64,000 nucleotides of DNA from Trichostrongylus colubriformis (lineage: Eukaryota > Nematoda > Chromadorea > Rhabditida > Trichostrongylidae): assembly GCA_963978905.1 (NCBI GenBank), contig OZ022256.1, forward strand, positions 37,930,001 through 37,994,000, in the 5' to 3' direction. Shown here one piece after another: positions 1 to 14,000 of this stretch. The notes under the pieces were generated by a model that did no database searches, was not told where the DNA came from, and saw only the letters and a program-made list of their open reading frames with translations. The position numbers were made by a program, and so were the translations under genes. Positions within the stretch are counted from its first letter, which is position 1. Every line of letters begins with the position of its first letter.

Positions 1-190
1 TGACTGGTCTATCTCACTCGACCTCGCTGATGACGTAATCTATCCGCGTGCGAGCGAGTAGCTCTTTCCTGCGAGGATTCTCTTTGACGTCTACTCCTCT
101 GACGCTCTGCATCACTGACATGAACTCTAAGTCGCCCTCTACTTTGCGGCCTCATTTCTTGGACATTGCCTGAAACAAAACTCTGAATAT

Positions 191-1150
191 CCACATACAT
201 GAGGTGTGTATACATTGGAACGAATGACCTCCTTCGCACTCCATATGCGAACGCTTAATTATTTCCTCGCACCTCTTGTGCGAGAAAGTAGTTATCAAGC
301 AGAGGTCAGCTATAGACCGATTAATTCCATTAACTGAGTGTAATGTCCATAGAGTAAAAACAGTATGGGTGAAATTCCGATCAAATGATTTTTCCGAAAA
401 AAAAAAGTTGGTTTGATGGTGCAAGGGTAACCACTCAGACACTGGTGATTGGGATTGGGATGGTGATTCTGCACTATTTCCAGAAGTCATAGCAAATTTT
501 AAAAAAAAAGTTGGAATAATGAATAAATAATAAGTGAGTGGAATGAATTAACGGAAATAAAACCTACTTGTTGAATTAACAAAGCGCAAATGCTAACCAA
601 CCTTACCATATAACTGCATATTATTAATAACTCGATGAAATGTTATAGAATGCCCGTAAAGGAAACATATAGGAGAATACAATCCATTTCCCGACGGCTG
701 GCAGGGCGAGGCCTACGGACTTGGATGAACGTGTATCGATCTCTCTCACCCCGCCACACACTCTCATCCAAGTCTGTAGGCCACGCCCTGCCAGCCTTCG
801 GGAACTGGACTGTAGTTGTATCTTCACACTTTTAATATGATATGGTCACAAGCTAAATTTGGTAGTTGTTTTTTCTGATACATACAAATACGTTACTGAT
901 AAGCTTATATGATTTGTCAGCAAATCAGAAGTCCGTTTTGTTTTCTGCAACCTATTACATTTTACAAATGTAATAAGTGTTTTGGTTTCTTACACCCAGT
1001 CAATGAAGTTAAGCGGTCCATAGGTGACCTCTGCTAGTTAACTACTTTCTCGCACATGAGGTGCGAGGAAGTAGTTAACTTCCGCACATGGGTGTGAAGG
1101 AGATCATTCGTACCAATGTATACACACCCCATATACATGTGACATGTGGG
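191..1150. repeat. Foldback repeat pair, TGCGAGG family
   Basis: The segment at about 191-345 and the segment at about 991-1150 are inverted, diverged copies of one sequence. Both carry a GTGTGTATACATTGG block, short inner hairpins of the type CGCACcNNNtgtGCGAG, and a shared end near the sequence AGAGGTCAGCTATAGACCG / its counterpart AGAGGTCACCTATGGACCG. They enclose about 650 bases that include another hairpin at 680-815. The same GTGCGAGG hairpin family recurs at 57898-59362. No coding sequence is evident. I infer a non-autonomous foldback element; its exact ends and target duplication are not resolved. Confidence 0.55.
680..815. repeat. Short hairpin MITE
   Basis: Arms of about 50 bases at about 683-733 and 765-815 are inverted copies (GGCTGGCAGGGCG on the left, CGCCCTGCCAGCC on the right), so both strands give near-identical short ORFs. 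Related hairpins with CAGGGCGTGGC / GCCACGCCCTG arms occur near 56800-56905 and at 62761-62895. Probably a MITE; no clear target duplication was found. Confidence 0.5.
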
Positions 1151-2290
1151 ATACGCTGTTACAAAATGGATGTGGTGAATCCGATGACAAAGCCCCCTGA
1201 GTAAAAAATATTGTCTAAAGAGGCTGGTGCAGCGGAGCCGTGGGCGAACAGAAACATGACCAAAATGACGAAAGGAGTTTGGAGCTATACTCACTCAGAT
1301 GTGACTAAGCGAAACTGATGAAGGAAGGAAATTTCTGGAAAAAGTATCGTAGAGAAACTCAAGAAAGGAATAAGGTGTGATAGAAGGAAAATTACCTGGT
1401 GTTGCATTATCGCCTCCAGTCAAAGGGCTCCCCCTCCCCTCCCCCCCCCCCACGATCATCCCTTCTTCGCGATGCTACATCCCGCCTTCATCTGTCTCCT
1501 CCACTTTGGCTTTGTGATTCAGCATCCTGATCCATATGGGAATCTGAAATGATCGTTCAGACTTTCGAACATATTAAAAAGGCACTGGATGGCAAGAAGA
1601 GCAGTACCACCGCTCACTTTGCTTGTCAAGCTTTTTACACTGAAAATTTTGAGTGTAGGTAAGAGCGGTGTTTTCTAGGTATTTTACCCGGCATGCGCTG
1701 CCCATTAAGTTCTACTCAAACAAAAATTGCAATTGGTCTAGACAATAAATTTGGTATATGAACTTATCTTTCGACCAGTGACAGTTTCCAAGAAACAGCC
1801 AAGTTTATTGCAATAGAAAACATGAGAAGTAACTTGCAAAAAAGAGGAGATGGGATTGGGACAAATTCCACAAGCTGTACGGTTACAATTCTGCAAGTAC
1901 CTCACCTTCGCTTTACTGGCAGATTATCCGACCAACGAATGTTTTGCTGCCTAAGTTTACATCACGTTCGAGTTTCAATTGAATCGTGGAAAATCCCTTT
2001 GTAACCTCTGAGGCTAGTGGGCTTCCATAACCATTTGTCCTTTCTAGCAGAGTTCAACCTTCCGATCTCGTCATTCACCTACAGGTTCCAGAGAACCTTC
2101 CGATCTCGTCATTCACCTACAGGTTCCAGAGGACTCATTGCCGCAGATGATCTATGTACATACTCTGCTACATGTAAAATGACCTCTGTCGGTTGTGCAA
2201 AACAGCAACTTGTCGTGTGCGCTGGCCATGATACTCCTAAAGGCCACTCTTATCATCCTGAGTGTCCTAGATTCTGTCATCGTATCAACC
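1151..2290. other. Intergenic; short tandem repeat and one weak exon-like ORF
   Basis: There is a C-rich run at about 1431-1453. A short open stretch from an ATG at 1549 to a GTAAGA donor after 1658 reads like coding sequence, but it has no partner exon, so I do not call it a gene. A 38-base unit beginning AACCTTCCGATCTCGTC is present twice in tandem (2056-2093 and 2094-2131). Confidence 0.4.
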
Positions 2291-2301
2291 AATATATATA
2301 G
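2291..2301 (+). promoter_or_regulatory. TATA-like element upstream of the transthyretin-like gene
   Basis: An AATATATATAG stretch lies about 57 bases before the ATG at 2358, a spacing that fits a TATA box with a short 5' leader. No strong TTTCAG acceptor lies directly before the ATG, so the sequence gives no sign of spliced-leader trans-splicing. The site is inferred from position and composition only. Confidence 0.3.
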
Positions 2302-2357
2302 TCGGGTCACCTTTCATCCTCCAGAGCAATCGCTCAACGATTGTTAAGCATACCCAA

Positions 2358-3418
2358 ATGCTCGTGCTACTTGTTTCACTTCTTATTCTACCTCTAACCT
2401 TGGCGCAGTTTCCGGGAGGAAGTCGTAAGTTTGCGATTCTAATGCATAACTATCAACTGCGGCGGTGATCTAACCTCTAACAAATTTATTGGTTCCTTTT
2501 AGCTGTCGGAGGAATCGGAAGTGGAATCGGTGGTTATGGAGGGTAAGCGTTTGGTACCATTTTATCCGTGCTCCGTCACCTGTTGTCTACAACTAGCAGC
2601 TATGCCGTGCCGTTCCAATTCATTTCTCCATTACAGTGGAGAACGCAACTATTATGTGATAGGTCGACTGGTTTGTGGCATCCAGGGCGCTCAAGGAGCA
2701 CGAGTATCCCTTTGGCAGAGTAGAGGTGAGACAATCGATTTCCCTCGAAATGTATGAAATTGACACATTCAATTCTTCTCTTCGAAATTACTCTGGCCGT
2801 TTCAGGTGGTGGCCAACCTATCATTTTTGATGAAGTCTTGGTCGACGTCTCTGGTACAGTCACCATGAAAGCCGAGCTTCTCGGAAACGACTGGGTTGGT
2901 GGTGGCGACGGAATTCTTTTCATGACTATCACACATCATTGTAATGTAAGTTAGTTCTACTCTTCGCTCACGATTTAGTGCCCTCTGGTTACGAGGATAG
3001 AGCGCTAGCTAGCTCTTATTAGCCTTTCACTTACGCTGCATGCTTTAGATCACAAATTAAAATTAAAAATTTCAAAAATATTGAGATTTGAGAATCCCGT
3101 GGAAGCCGTGAAATAATTCTAAATCAGGAGAATTCATAGGGTAACCGACGATTGAACATTGCGTTGCCGCCTTCTTACTTCAATCAGGGATTAGTAGTCG
3201 TGAAGACATTCGACCTCGGTATGTTGGGCACATAATATGAAAATTTTGTGCCAGTAATTATAAACTTAACGCAGTTCCCTTCAGGTACCATAAATCTCGA
3301 GGCTCGCTACTCAGAGGAGGGTAACGAGTTCGGCGGTGCACGTGGAATCGGATTTGGCCGAGGTGGTCGTCTTGGCGGACTTGGAGAGTTTGGTGGATTA
3401 GCTCAGCCCATATTATAA
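2358..3418 (+). CDS. Transthyretin-like family secreted protein (ttr/TTL family)
   Basis: Six exons with consistent phases (2358-2424, 2503-2542, 2637-2725, 2806-2945, 3188-3218, 3285-3418) give a 166-residue protein; introns are 66-242 bases. Residues 1-17 are a typical hydrophobic signal peptide ending LTLA-Q. A short glycine-rich linker (about 20-36) precedes a domain opening YYVIGRLVCG (Cys49) and running on through GARVSLWQ to THHC (Cys111). This pattern of IGRLxC, a middle strand with xVxLW and a late HxC is the signature of the nematode transthyretin-like family, small secreted proteins abundant in parasite secretions. The family's molecular role is mostly unknown; one C. elegans member, TTR-52, bridges dying cells to phagocytes. 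The C-terminus (about 139-166) is a glycine/arginine tail, longer than usual. The start is the only ATG giving a signal peptide. Confidence 0.88.
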
Positions 3419-6400
3419 CTGTTTTTCTGCACAGCAGATCAGCTGGCGCTCTTTGTTATTGTTGTATTAATTTGTTTGCTGTAATTATGTTGAATGCACT
3501 AAAGATAATACTACTTGACGTGTTATGGAGAGAGAGGTACGTTTAGCACACAACGGGCCTAGGCTGTTTTTGCTCTCTTAAAATCGTGCATTACCGTGTT
3601 GCACTTGGCCTTGCAAGACCGTCTTCATTCGGGTCATATGAAGGCCTCGATTTCTGAGAGTTGAAGCTGTTTTAAAACTATTTCAGAAATGAGGGAAAAC
3701 ATATGTGTCCATCACTGTACCGAAAACTTGTTTCGTGTTTTAACAACTCTGCTGAAACATTGAATTTTTGTAAAACTAAGAAGTTAGTGCCACAGCCAAT
3801 AGAAGAAAGATCCTGATGGAAGTTCCGTCTGTAGAGGCAGTAAATGTCCTACAAATCCCAATTATTTCAAACAAAAGTGCGAATTTCGCGTGGATGCTAG
3901 ACGAACTGAAGTGAGCACTAAATGTTCGCTTTCACAGAACGTAATCATTGGAAGATCACGCGATCAATCATTGGAAAGTCACGCGTAGCGCAGTTTGAGT
4001 TTTTGTAAGAATTACAAATGCCCGAATCGTTAACAAAACCATCACAAAGAGTAGATATCATGTATAATATGTATAACCCAGTAATCGCCATCAAGTATTT
4101 CCCAAGCCATGTACAATATGCCCAGATTGGTGCATGAATCTTGCGACACATGCTACTTTTTTTCAGACTTTATCACACTGAAGCTTTTAGATATACTATA
4201 GGCTATACGATCTTCTGTCTTTTACCACTTACCTGGGAAGCTACTCGATGCCGCCCACCCGGAAGTTCACAAGCTACGGTTTGAGAAACACATAGATGCA
4301 AGGTTCGAGTGCAGCCTGATAATCAAACTTTTCACTTTTTCAACCTTCAGGGACCTGTTAAGCAGTGTCCGGAACACCCTAAGATAAGGGAATACATAAA
4401 ATGAACAGGAGCTTCAAAGCTCAAATCGTTCTTATTAACTAGCTTGTCTTTGCAACATGTTGATATGCGAGGCCATGCTGGAATACAATCAGCTGCCTTG
4501 TGGAAAACGAAGGAAGCAAGTGTTAGCTAATTTCTGGAGATATTTGGTACAAACATTGGTCGCTACCAATTACCACCTGGTACAACTCTGATTGTGGCAT
4601 TTCTGAGAAAAACGTCTCCTGACGTTTGTCGCTTGTGTTACACGTAGTAACGACTTCCCACTACTCTGCCAATAGTACGCCTTATCGTGATCAGCAGAGG
4701 CTACCGAGCTTTCACCTCTAATTATAATGTCTCCCAAACTTTTTGTAAACCAATTACAACACAGCCATGATAGTGGCCACTCAGAGTGCTGCCTTACCTG
4801 ACACCACTCACCACTCACTTGATGAGGCACTCAAAGTGCTTCTTTTCTATTCGTTCTGGAAGACGTGAGCATTTACGGGGTCTGCCAATTATCGTATGGG
4901 TATTACAGGTTGCTGTTGCCTATTGGATACCTATCTTCCGATCCATTCCAAACCCTCAAGATTATCATTCCTTCTACTGGAAGAGGTCCATCTGTGGGTG
5001 GGTTGGACAGCAACATTCGTATTCCTAATCCAAAACAAATGGAGTAGCGAAATTGCACAGTAATAGCATATTTGGCGGCTATTGCACAGTTATCATCCGC
5101 TGTAAAAAAAAATACGCGTTAAAATAAGCGGTTTTGAATTGAGCCAATTCTTGCTACACGGCGCGCAACCAACTCATACACATTTTGAGTAAATCATCAA
5201 AGTATGCAAAGTATGCTCAAAGTCAATCTGGCAAACAGTACTTGATGAAGTTCGAAAGCAGCGAAACCACGGAAATTTTCCAAGTGTTGCAGCAATTACG
5301 CACATTCCTAGTGAATCTTATTACTGATCAGTACACCTTGCTCTGGAGCGTACAGGATCATGACTTACGGTGAGGGATTCCAAGCAGTCTCATCATTTCG
5401 TTCATACTGTTTAAAGTTTACTCCACCTACCCACCTATCCTGTTTCATAATTATAACGTTCTGAAGTGTGGCTTCTTGGCAATGACGTGCAACCAGGGTC
5501 AAGCCTCCGTTGAGGAATCCTCAACAGGGGGTTGTATTTGGTCCGCTAGGAGGGGGGGGGGGGGTCGTAATTGTTGAGGTAGGCAGTGATCAGCAGAATT
5601 TCTCAGGCTTAGGGTCTAAAGTGTAAGGGGAGAAGTGATTAAATTGACTGAATGGGTTCGAACCCAAAACTAGTTTAACTTAATAACCATGGAAACCTCA
5701 TGCATGGCGCAATCCACAACGAAACCGGCCAGTACCAATAACTCTTTTGTTGGTCCGCTGACACCGAAACCACGTACAGAGACACCTCCGGAATTCAACG
5801 ATAAGCCGTGGAAAGCGATATCTATCAGCGGGTACCACCGTGGATGGACACTCCAGAAACAATGGGATGAAAGCGGAAAATTAGCTGATACGGACTTCTT
5901 CCATATCTTACTACGATCGCAAGTACGTAATCTAGTGTTGGCGGCCACTATGCGGACCGAAAAAACGTTTGTATTCATTGAGAATGTGGATGGAATCCTG
6001 ATGCATGGCGCATCCCACAGAGAAGCTGACCGACGCTTCTCGCCTTTCCACTAGGCCTCCGAGAGCGAAGGATGCATACTGGAAAAATTTCAGTAACAAT
6101 GAATCGGTTTTTGGGAAGATTCGTGGAAAGATCTCGCAAATTCGACGAAAAAAAGCTTTCCTCAACTGGCTTTTTTGAACTTTTCTTGCTTCGTTTTGAA
6201 GATATGGCATAGCTCAGGCAGTCATTCGAAAGCGACAACCTAGCAGACCCTGCTTCACCCAAACGAACTCATATGGTTAAGTTTGAAGGAAGTTATGGCC
6301 ATTTCCGTGGAACACTTCGAAATTTTCCTCAACTAATCCTCAACTGGAATTCCATATCGAGAACTAAGCAACCATTGAGGAAAGCAAACGGGCAATGGAT

Positions 6401-8040
6401 AGGTCTGAGGGAGTTACTAGGCAAACAGTTTACAGCTGTTCGAACGATGGGCTCTAGGTAAAGTTTGAACTATTTCCAAAATGTCGGAATTTAGTATGGG
6501 GAAGATACCGCGTCCTTCGATCGCCGCGTCGCAGCGTCGCCTGACATGAGATCCTGAACTTCTGTAGATGTGTAGGGTACTCTGGATTATTATTTGTAAT
6601 TGTTCGATTATGAGATAGAAGCGTGATCCGATCTGTAATCTAGGATTCATAGTTTATATATTGGTGTATATTATTGGGAATTCCACCTGTACCACATATT
6701 TTGCGGGTTTTTGCGTCCGTTTAGGTGTATATTGGTGATTAGTATTCAAAAAATGCTAATTTGATGGGTTCTGTGCAAAAAGAGGGGGGGGGGGTCGTAT
6801 TGGGGCCCCCTTTTCGGTGGGGGTCGTATTTTTTGAAAATTTTCCTCAACTGGACGCTTGACCCTGCGTGCAACCACCTACTCACGCACATCCAAGGCAA
6901 ATGAAATAGTAGTTTAGAACTAAGATGTAGAATACAATGATCACAACGCCGTATTTGGAGGGGGATTGGAATCATATGCTGAAATAACACCAAGTTACTT
7001 GGCATTTTGGCCGCAAATAACACTGTTCGAGCTCACAATTATTTATTTAATTAATGTTTTTCTGTAATTACACATTACTTCAATCACAGGTAGAAGTAGC
7101 GACATCAAACTCGTTCGTTGAATCTGTAAATCTAGTAGCATAAATGCAAGGAATGAAGCATGCATAAAACCAGTAAGTAAAAAAGAAGGGTAGGCAATTT
7201 CTAGAACTCTTAACGTACTACACAGTAATCGTTGAAAACAAAAATGCTTAAAAAAATGACTGGACGAGCGAGATGATGTGAAAGAGTAACTACTTTGGCC
7301 CACACATTATTGAAGGATGATTGCAAACATTGAATCGCATCGAAGGACCGCTACAACAAAACTGAGCAATCCATCTTGAAAAGATCACTACAGTGACCGC
7401 GGTCGATCGTTACGACTGTGCTTATCTACGACCATTTCCATTACCAAAATGCCGCTTCAATTATATGGGCGAACCTGCATATTGTAAGGCACCAAGACAT
7501 TTTCATAGTAATGTTTCCCCCTTATCAAGAAAGAGAATGATTAGCGGAGAAGCTACTACAGGCTGACTGTATCTCGTCAACCATCTTCGAAACAACACCA
7601 CTAAAATAAAATGTTTGGTGAGCAGCCAAACACAGAGGCTATCGACCACTATCACCTTAATGAATACACCGGGAATCATAAAACAACTGATGACGAGGTA
7701 TTAAAGAGTAAGTGATTTTTCAAATAAAACTAAGACATAACTCACGCATTCGACTATGCTCTACAGCACAACGTTGATAGGAGAACGCTGGTCATTCACC
7801 CGTAGGACAAAAAAATAGCTCTAAGCGAAAGATTGGCAAGCGCCTTATACAACTGCGGACAACCAAACAGTGCACAGTTCGATTTCAAGGTGTTTAGCAA
7901 GAGCGCGCATGAGCTGAAAGTGAAATAGCACCTAATCACTAATCAAAAACACATCAAGTGATTACAGAGTTGGTGGTACAAGGATTAAGATGATGCTAAC
8001 AATAACACTAGGAGCCCATCGTGGAAGTGATCACACTTAT
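3419..8040. other. Intergenic, repeat-rich, no supported gene
   Basis: I found no recognisable protein family or splice-consistent exon chain. Poly-G tracts followed by TCGTA occur near 5551-5575 and 6783-6832. Two short related segments (ATGCATGGCGCAATCCAC near 5700 and ATGCATGGCGCATCCCAC near 6000) sit inside a 121-codon open frame, and I regard that frame as repeat-derived. The rest is unannotated. Confidence 0.4.
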
Positions 8041-11000
8041 TCACTCAAGTGTCGAGTACATCGCCGACAGTTCGGAAGCGAAGTGCGACTTCAGCTTCGG
8101 CCTTTTGCTTTTGAGGGTAGGTGTGAGGAGATCGTTCTCAACAGTAAACATATCCGGGCACAACGTAATAGCCTTCACCTAGAAAAGGTAACCGGAATCA
8201 AACTTAAGACTTCTACCAAAGCTAACGAGGAAGGCAACTGATGCGTACCTGTTCGAACGAAAACAATCCGCTCTTTTTACCAACAGCTACCATGTCATCT
8301 AACACCATTTTGACAGCATCTTTATTCTTGCACAATTCCTCCAGCGTTCCATCCAAATTCAATTCCTTCTTACATGCGGGAACAAATTCCTAAAAAGAAC
8401 CATCCAAGCCAACGCTAACAGAACGAAGGAAAAGGATCAAAATACAAGATTAAATGTTTACCATTGAAAATACAATACAAATTTTTAACATAAACTATCC
8501 AGAACAGATATTTAAGCATGTTGCCTTACAGTATCACATATACATACCTAGAGGTCGGGCCATTTTGGCCGGAACCATAACCTTGGAACCACTTTTTACC
8601 GTATTTGTAGCCCGATTCGAGATGTATTCACTTCGTCAACACACCATTCGCAGGCCCTCCGCCTCGATGGTTATTTTGTGGGACATTCTCGAATCTTTTC
8701 ACTTTTGTACTGCTGTGATACAACAACACTCACTAAGGCACTAATAGCGGGACGAGGACTAATGGACATTTTTCGCACCTATTTAAGGTTGCTAAGCACT
8801 TGACGGACGTGCAGAGCGACCTCAGTTAGTTGCCAGGATTCAGGGGTCATCATACAATCCATTGATCCATAAGATGAGTAAAGAGAGAAATTAGACAAGC
8901 AATATAAATGGGACAACCTTCGGAAGAGGCTGTTCACAATTTCTCGACTTGCAGACAAACGATCACTGGAGAGGCCAATATTGACATCAATAAAAATCGT
9001 AACTTCAAACAGACAAAACCTCACCTCTGGATCAGGGACAACAATGGCGATGAGGCATGTTTTCAGAGATTCTCCATGAACGAACGACTGTGCAACGAAA
9101 CGAGATCGCACATAGATGTTTTCAACTTTCTCCGGAGCGACATACTCGCCCTGTAAAAGTACCAAGCAGTATAGGAAGGCTGAGGAATAAGTAAGATCCC
9201 GAAGTTATGCAAACTCATAATCACCTGTGATAACTTGAATATATGCTTCTTTCGATCAACAATCTTCAGCGTACCCTCATTGGTCCATGTGCCTATGTCG
9301 CCCGTATGCAGCCACCCATCCTCATCGAGAACTTCCTTCGTTTGCTCTTCATTTTTATAATAACCGCGGAACACAATAGGCCCTTTAACACAAATCTGAA
9401 AATGAATCAAGTGAAAGTAACTAAATACGAACTTTCCTAATGCAGTGAGTCGTGAGATTTGGAGAAAAGCATTTCGATGCATTGTAATCCCGGTTTTTTG
9501 AGCTTCCACATTTTTCTGTATTTCAGAATTTTAAAATCAACGTCATATTAGTATAAGAATCTAATGCGTTGACAAAGCACCCTGAAACTCATATGCTTGA
9601 TTTAGAAAGTTCCACTGCGCCGGTAGATAACGAAAAGCATTCCGAGAAGTATGAAGCAGTCCTTTTAAGAATAGAGCTCAAAGGCTATTACCTGTAAAGG
9701 CCGATTTGCAGCAGTGTAAAAATCAAGTTAACAAGTTCGAGTGAACAGTGTGTTGGTGGAATTCCATGTCAAAAGCGAAGAGTACTGACCTCTCCAGCTC
9801 CGTCCTTTGCAAAATAATTCAATTCTGGTACATCTACTAACTTGATGGAAGCCGATGGAATAGTCATACCCACGTGCCCTGCGTTCGAGTCACCCTCCAT
9901 TGACACCTGTAAGGAAAGGTGATAATCAAGCGTTGAACATGCTCAGAAATAACAATCACATGATTGGATTGGAGGATGCATTACTATGAGGCAAACAGTT
10001 CGTACAACCAGAGTCTGCGCGTTTGAACCGAACTATTTTTGGCATTTGAATAAGTGAGGATGCAAAGCATGATTTGGTAAGTATTCGCTTTATCAGCGAA
10101 AGCCATTGTATGGAATTTTGGAAGGCCTTATAGAATCCAGGAGGGGGACAATTTTGGCTCACGGTATGGGATAACGGTGGCTTGCAGTGGCCGCAAAGCA
10201 TACACAACACCTTGCCAAGACATCGAAAGTGAATTCAATAGGTTTTAGTTATGATCACACTTTTTTCTCACGCTTTCCTTTATTCTCCATTTGATTGTAT
10301 TACTTGCTTGTCTGTGTGTTGTTTCACTTACTTCACAACATCACGAATGAATGAAATGCATTATACGAGACACCAAATGACATCTCTACAACGGACAATC
10401 AGAAAGTCAGTGTGTAAAGTTCGAAGTGATGCGAATGTGATGCGAATGCACACCACAGCGTCGCGTTTTTAGATTCGGGTCTTTGCACCCATCTTCGATC
10501 CTAACCTTGAATTTTTAATACGAAATGACCATTTATTCGTATTTTCCTCTTTCTTCGGACTCCTTCCAGTTTCTTGGAGTATCATGTGGAGAGAAAATTT
10601 GTTGGGTTCTATTTGATATTGAGGCTCACGTCACAAAGTCTTATATTGTCGCGGATCGCGACGTTGGATCGTGTGAAACAATTGCAGTGGTTGTTTACGT
10701 AACCTCTTTGTTCCCACTATGCATCTCCGACCGTGGCGGAGAACAGGTCAGGCATTTACTCGTAGGCCCCGCCCCCTCGGCCACCACTTTGAAGAGCTGT
10801 ATCACGGCCAGATTCTCACATTTTCACATAAAACTTTGCAGACGGCCCTTATTAGGCAAATACAACATGAAAATATGGGTAACATGGGATCTCATTTTCC
10901 CACGCACGACCATTTTAACTAGACTTTTCCCTCTGAGCCTCTTTCAATTTTCCTTCTGAAGAGAGAACTCTCCGGTACACGCACCGCCCACCGAAGGCGA

Positions 11001-14000
11001 AGCATAACTTGATCCATGTGTGCTCCTCACTCTATCCCATACTACCCATCCCGAACGCGCTCCATTTCCACAAGCTTTTTTTTTTCGTGTAAAGCCGAAT
11101 TTCGTGACAGAGACGGGAGGACAGACAAACGAAGCGTTTTATATGTAATAGGGAAAATTTGTGTTACATTATTGCGTTGCGTTGTAGTGTTACGATAGCT
11201 GTATTGCAGGTTACCAGTGATGTGGCGGCCAGGGGCCGAGGGCAATAGGACATGGTTACGGTGGTCAACCACGTCGGTACAGGAGTTACGATTACGGACG
11301 CTTGGGCCAAGGTGTACGGTTTTGGGATATGGCTTAGTCGGTAAGGCCCTTAGGTCCCCAGTGAGTCCACCTAGCCGTGTTCCAGCGAGGAGTAGACGGA
11401 CGGTTAGGTGCCCTGGTGCAATTTGTGCCACTGGGAGGCGGGAGGTTTGTGAACGCATTCCACCATTTCAATCCATTTCCAAAAGATGCACTTGATTCGC
11501 GATACGTAAAAGGATAGACGGTTTGCCGCGATAGTTGGTATCAATCTTCTGGCTCTGACTCCTTGATACAATAGGGTTGAAGCGCTCACACAACAAAAGA
11601 AACTGTTTGGTAATTCATGCACCCTCTCCTGAAGAGCATTAGCGGTCCATGGAGCATAATGGTTATGAATGAGAAGACAGTCCAACGTCCCAAGAACGAC
11701 CCATCGAAATTTGCGATATTTCGGCATCAGTGCAAGACCATTACGCTCATTCAAAGTAAAGATATCCCGTTGGAACAAAATTTGCAGTTTAGCAACTTAT
11801 GGTCACAATGGCTCTTGTATAACGGCGCCTTGTACTAGGTTGTAAAGAAAGTTCCGGTCAGCTTTGCGCGCACATAAATACAAATTCAAGCCTCGTCAAC
11901 TTAGATCTACTAACATATTGTCCTCCTTAGGTAGATAAAAACTTGCTCTTTTTGTATATAGGCCTTCCTTAGAATTCCATGAGATCTTCGATTGTTAGGG
12001 AAATCTCAAAGTACAACGAAAAGGGCACTTTTTGGATGACTTCATTTCACAAGTTCCGGTTTGGTCAAACCGCAACGGAGGCAACTACAAGTGAGCAACA
12101 CAATGGAAGGAATTGAGGCAATGATGGCAAGCTGAAGCCCATACCTGTGCGTCATACACATCAGATACAGCGCCAACTAACTCCACTTATCTGTCTAGAC
12201 AGCTCTTTCAATAGCAGAGAGTTCAGAACGCATGATGATTTGGGTCAATTTTTCACAATTTCGCGCAATGGAAATCACCAGACTTTTATGGAAATAAGTA
12301 ATCAATAATGCATCATACAGACGAAAATGTGGCAAATCGATTGGTGTCTACTCCATCAGAAAGGATGCAGTCTGAGCCAAGTTATGATCCTTCAAAGGTA
12401 ATGTTGCAAAATCGGCCAAAACTTTCCTTACGACCTGATAAGACACCCTATCCCTCTCAGAATCGTATTTATGATAATTTATGAACATAAGTAAGTTGAA
12501 CTCACAGTGCAGGCAGCGACACATTCAGTTTGACCGTATCCCTCTACCACAACACATCCCATAGCAGCACGTACAAACGTGAGCACATTTTCAGATAACG
12601 GTGCAGAACCAGTTATCATCAGTCTTACACGGCCTGCAATGAGTTGTTATGACATTATTATACACTTGTACATCTCTGCATATGAGTATAACAACATGGC
12701 GATAGCTGCGGTGCACTGACGAAAATAATGAAATGAAGTTCTTATCAAATTCTCACCTCCCATTCCTTCGCGCACTCTTTTGAATACAACGTTATCGAAG
12801 AATCCATTATTTCGAATTATAAAACTGAAAAGTAGTGGTGTAATCATTGCGAACAAGTAGACTACACTTAGTACTCACTTATGCATCTCGCGGGCTTTGT
12901 ATCTGATAGCTAAATTAAAGAGCATTTTCTTCACATAGGACTTGTTCACTTCCGTCATAACCTTCAATGGATTACGATAATCCCTATGTAGTAACACAAA
13001 GAAATCCACCACAACTCGAACAGGATGACATTGACAATTCGAATTTGCATAATCTACAGGGTTACACCAGTAATTATACCTTATCGTAGAGCCTGTTAAG
13101 TACACGAGGAACGACCGGAACCACGGTTGGACGCAGCTCCTTAATGTCGTCCGCCAGTCCCCGAATGTCACCCCTAGAAGTAAATGCTATGAGAGGAGCT
13201 CTTTTTAGTCAAAACTTTATTACCTGTAGAAGCCCACTCTTGCACCTTTAGCAAAGCACACACTCTCGATAACTCGTTCCAACATATGGGCCAATGGAAG
13301 AAAACTGATCATGACATCCTGCAACGCAAAGAGTTCAATAAATACCCGAAAAGAGAGGAACACTTTCACTTCTGCTAAAGTCAACCGGATTTTTCAAGAA
13401 GATGAGATATGATTCATGCACATCCATTTTCGACAGAGGCATGATAAAAGAGCCCAAAGCAGGGATGGCAAAGGTGGACCTCCATGAGCAAGTACACAAG
13501 ACGATGAGGAGTCGGTGCTAATGTACTAGTTGGGAGGGCACGACACGTGCCCGGCACCCGGCGCTGTTAATGACTTCTTTTAGCCCAAGCCTTAGTTCAG
13601 GGGGACCCCCATCAAGTAAGCCTCAGGTAGAAATATCTTAGGTATCTGAGTGAAAATGATTATTCTAGAACGATCGAGTGAGGGAGACGCGCGACCATGA
13701 GTATCCCTCCTGAACTACATTAGCGCCGAAAATCCTCCGCTCTGAGCTGATCCCTAACCTTAAAAACGCAGGTGATGGGTGCCGTGGAGATTCTATCCTA
13801 TATTCTTTTGTATATTTCATAAAGCACGCAAGAAATAAGTTCGGGCAAATCCATTATTAAGACACCAAAAAACCAAGTGGTATGTAAATGATACATGACT
13901 TTTGGCATTCGTCTGCTTATTCGGCCATGAAGACGAATTGTATGCTGTACAGATTTACTCGCGCAAAAAGCAGTTCTAGTGCAGATTGCAGTGTCTGGGC

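Larger units (their letters stand above)
9907..12505 (-). other. Large intron of the acyl-CoA synthetase gene, filled with repeats
   Basis: This 2.6-kb intron separates [11 protein letters not shown] from [13 protein letters not shown], which are adjacent in the family. It contains a copy of a GC-rich dispersed repeat (10733-10920) and a mariner fragment (11835-12104). The 1073-base intron at 13319-14391 is the only other large one. Confidence 0.7.

Noticed and set aside
1549..1658. Short ATG-initiated exon-like frame ending at GTAAGA
   Set aside because: No second exon in phase and no family match; only noted in the intergenic entry.
5689..6054. 121-codon plus-strand frame
   Set aside because: It contains two diverged copies of one short repeat (ATGCATGGCGCA...), and the opposite strand is also open; repeat-derived.
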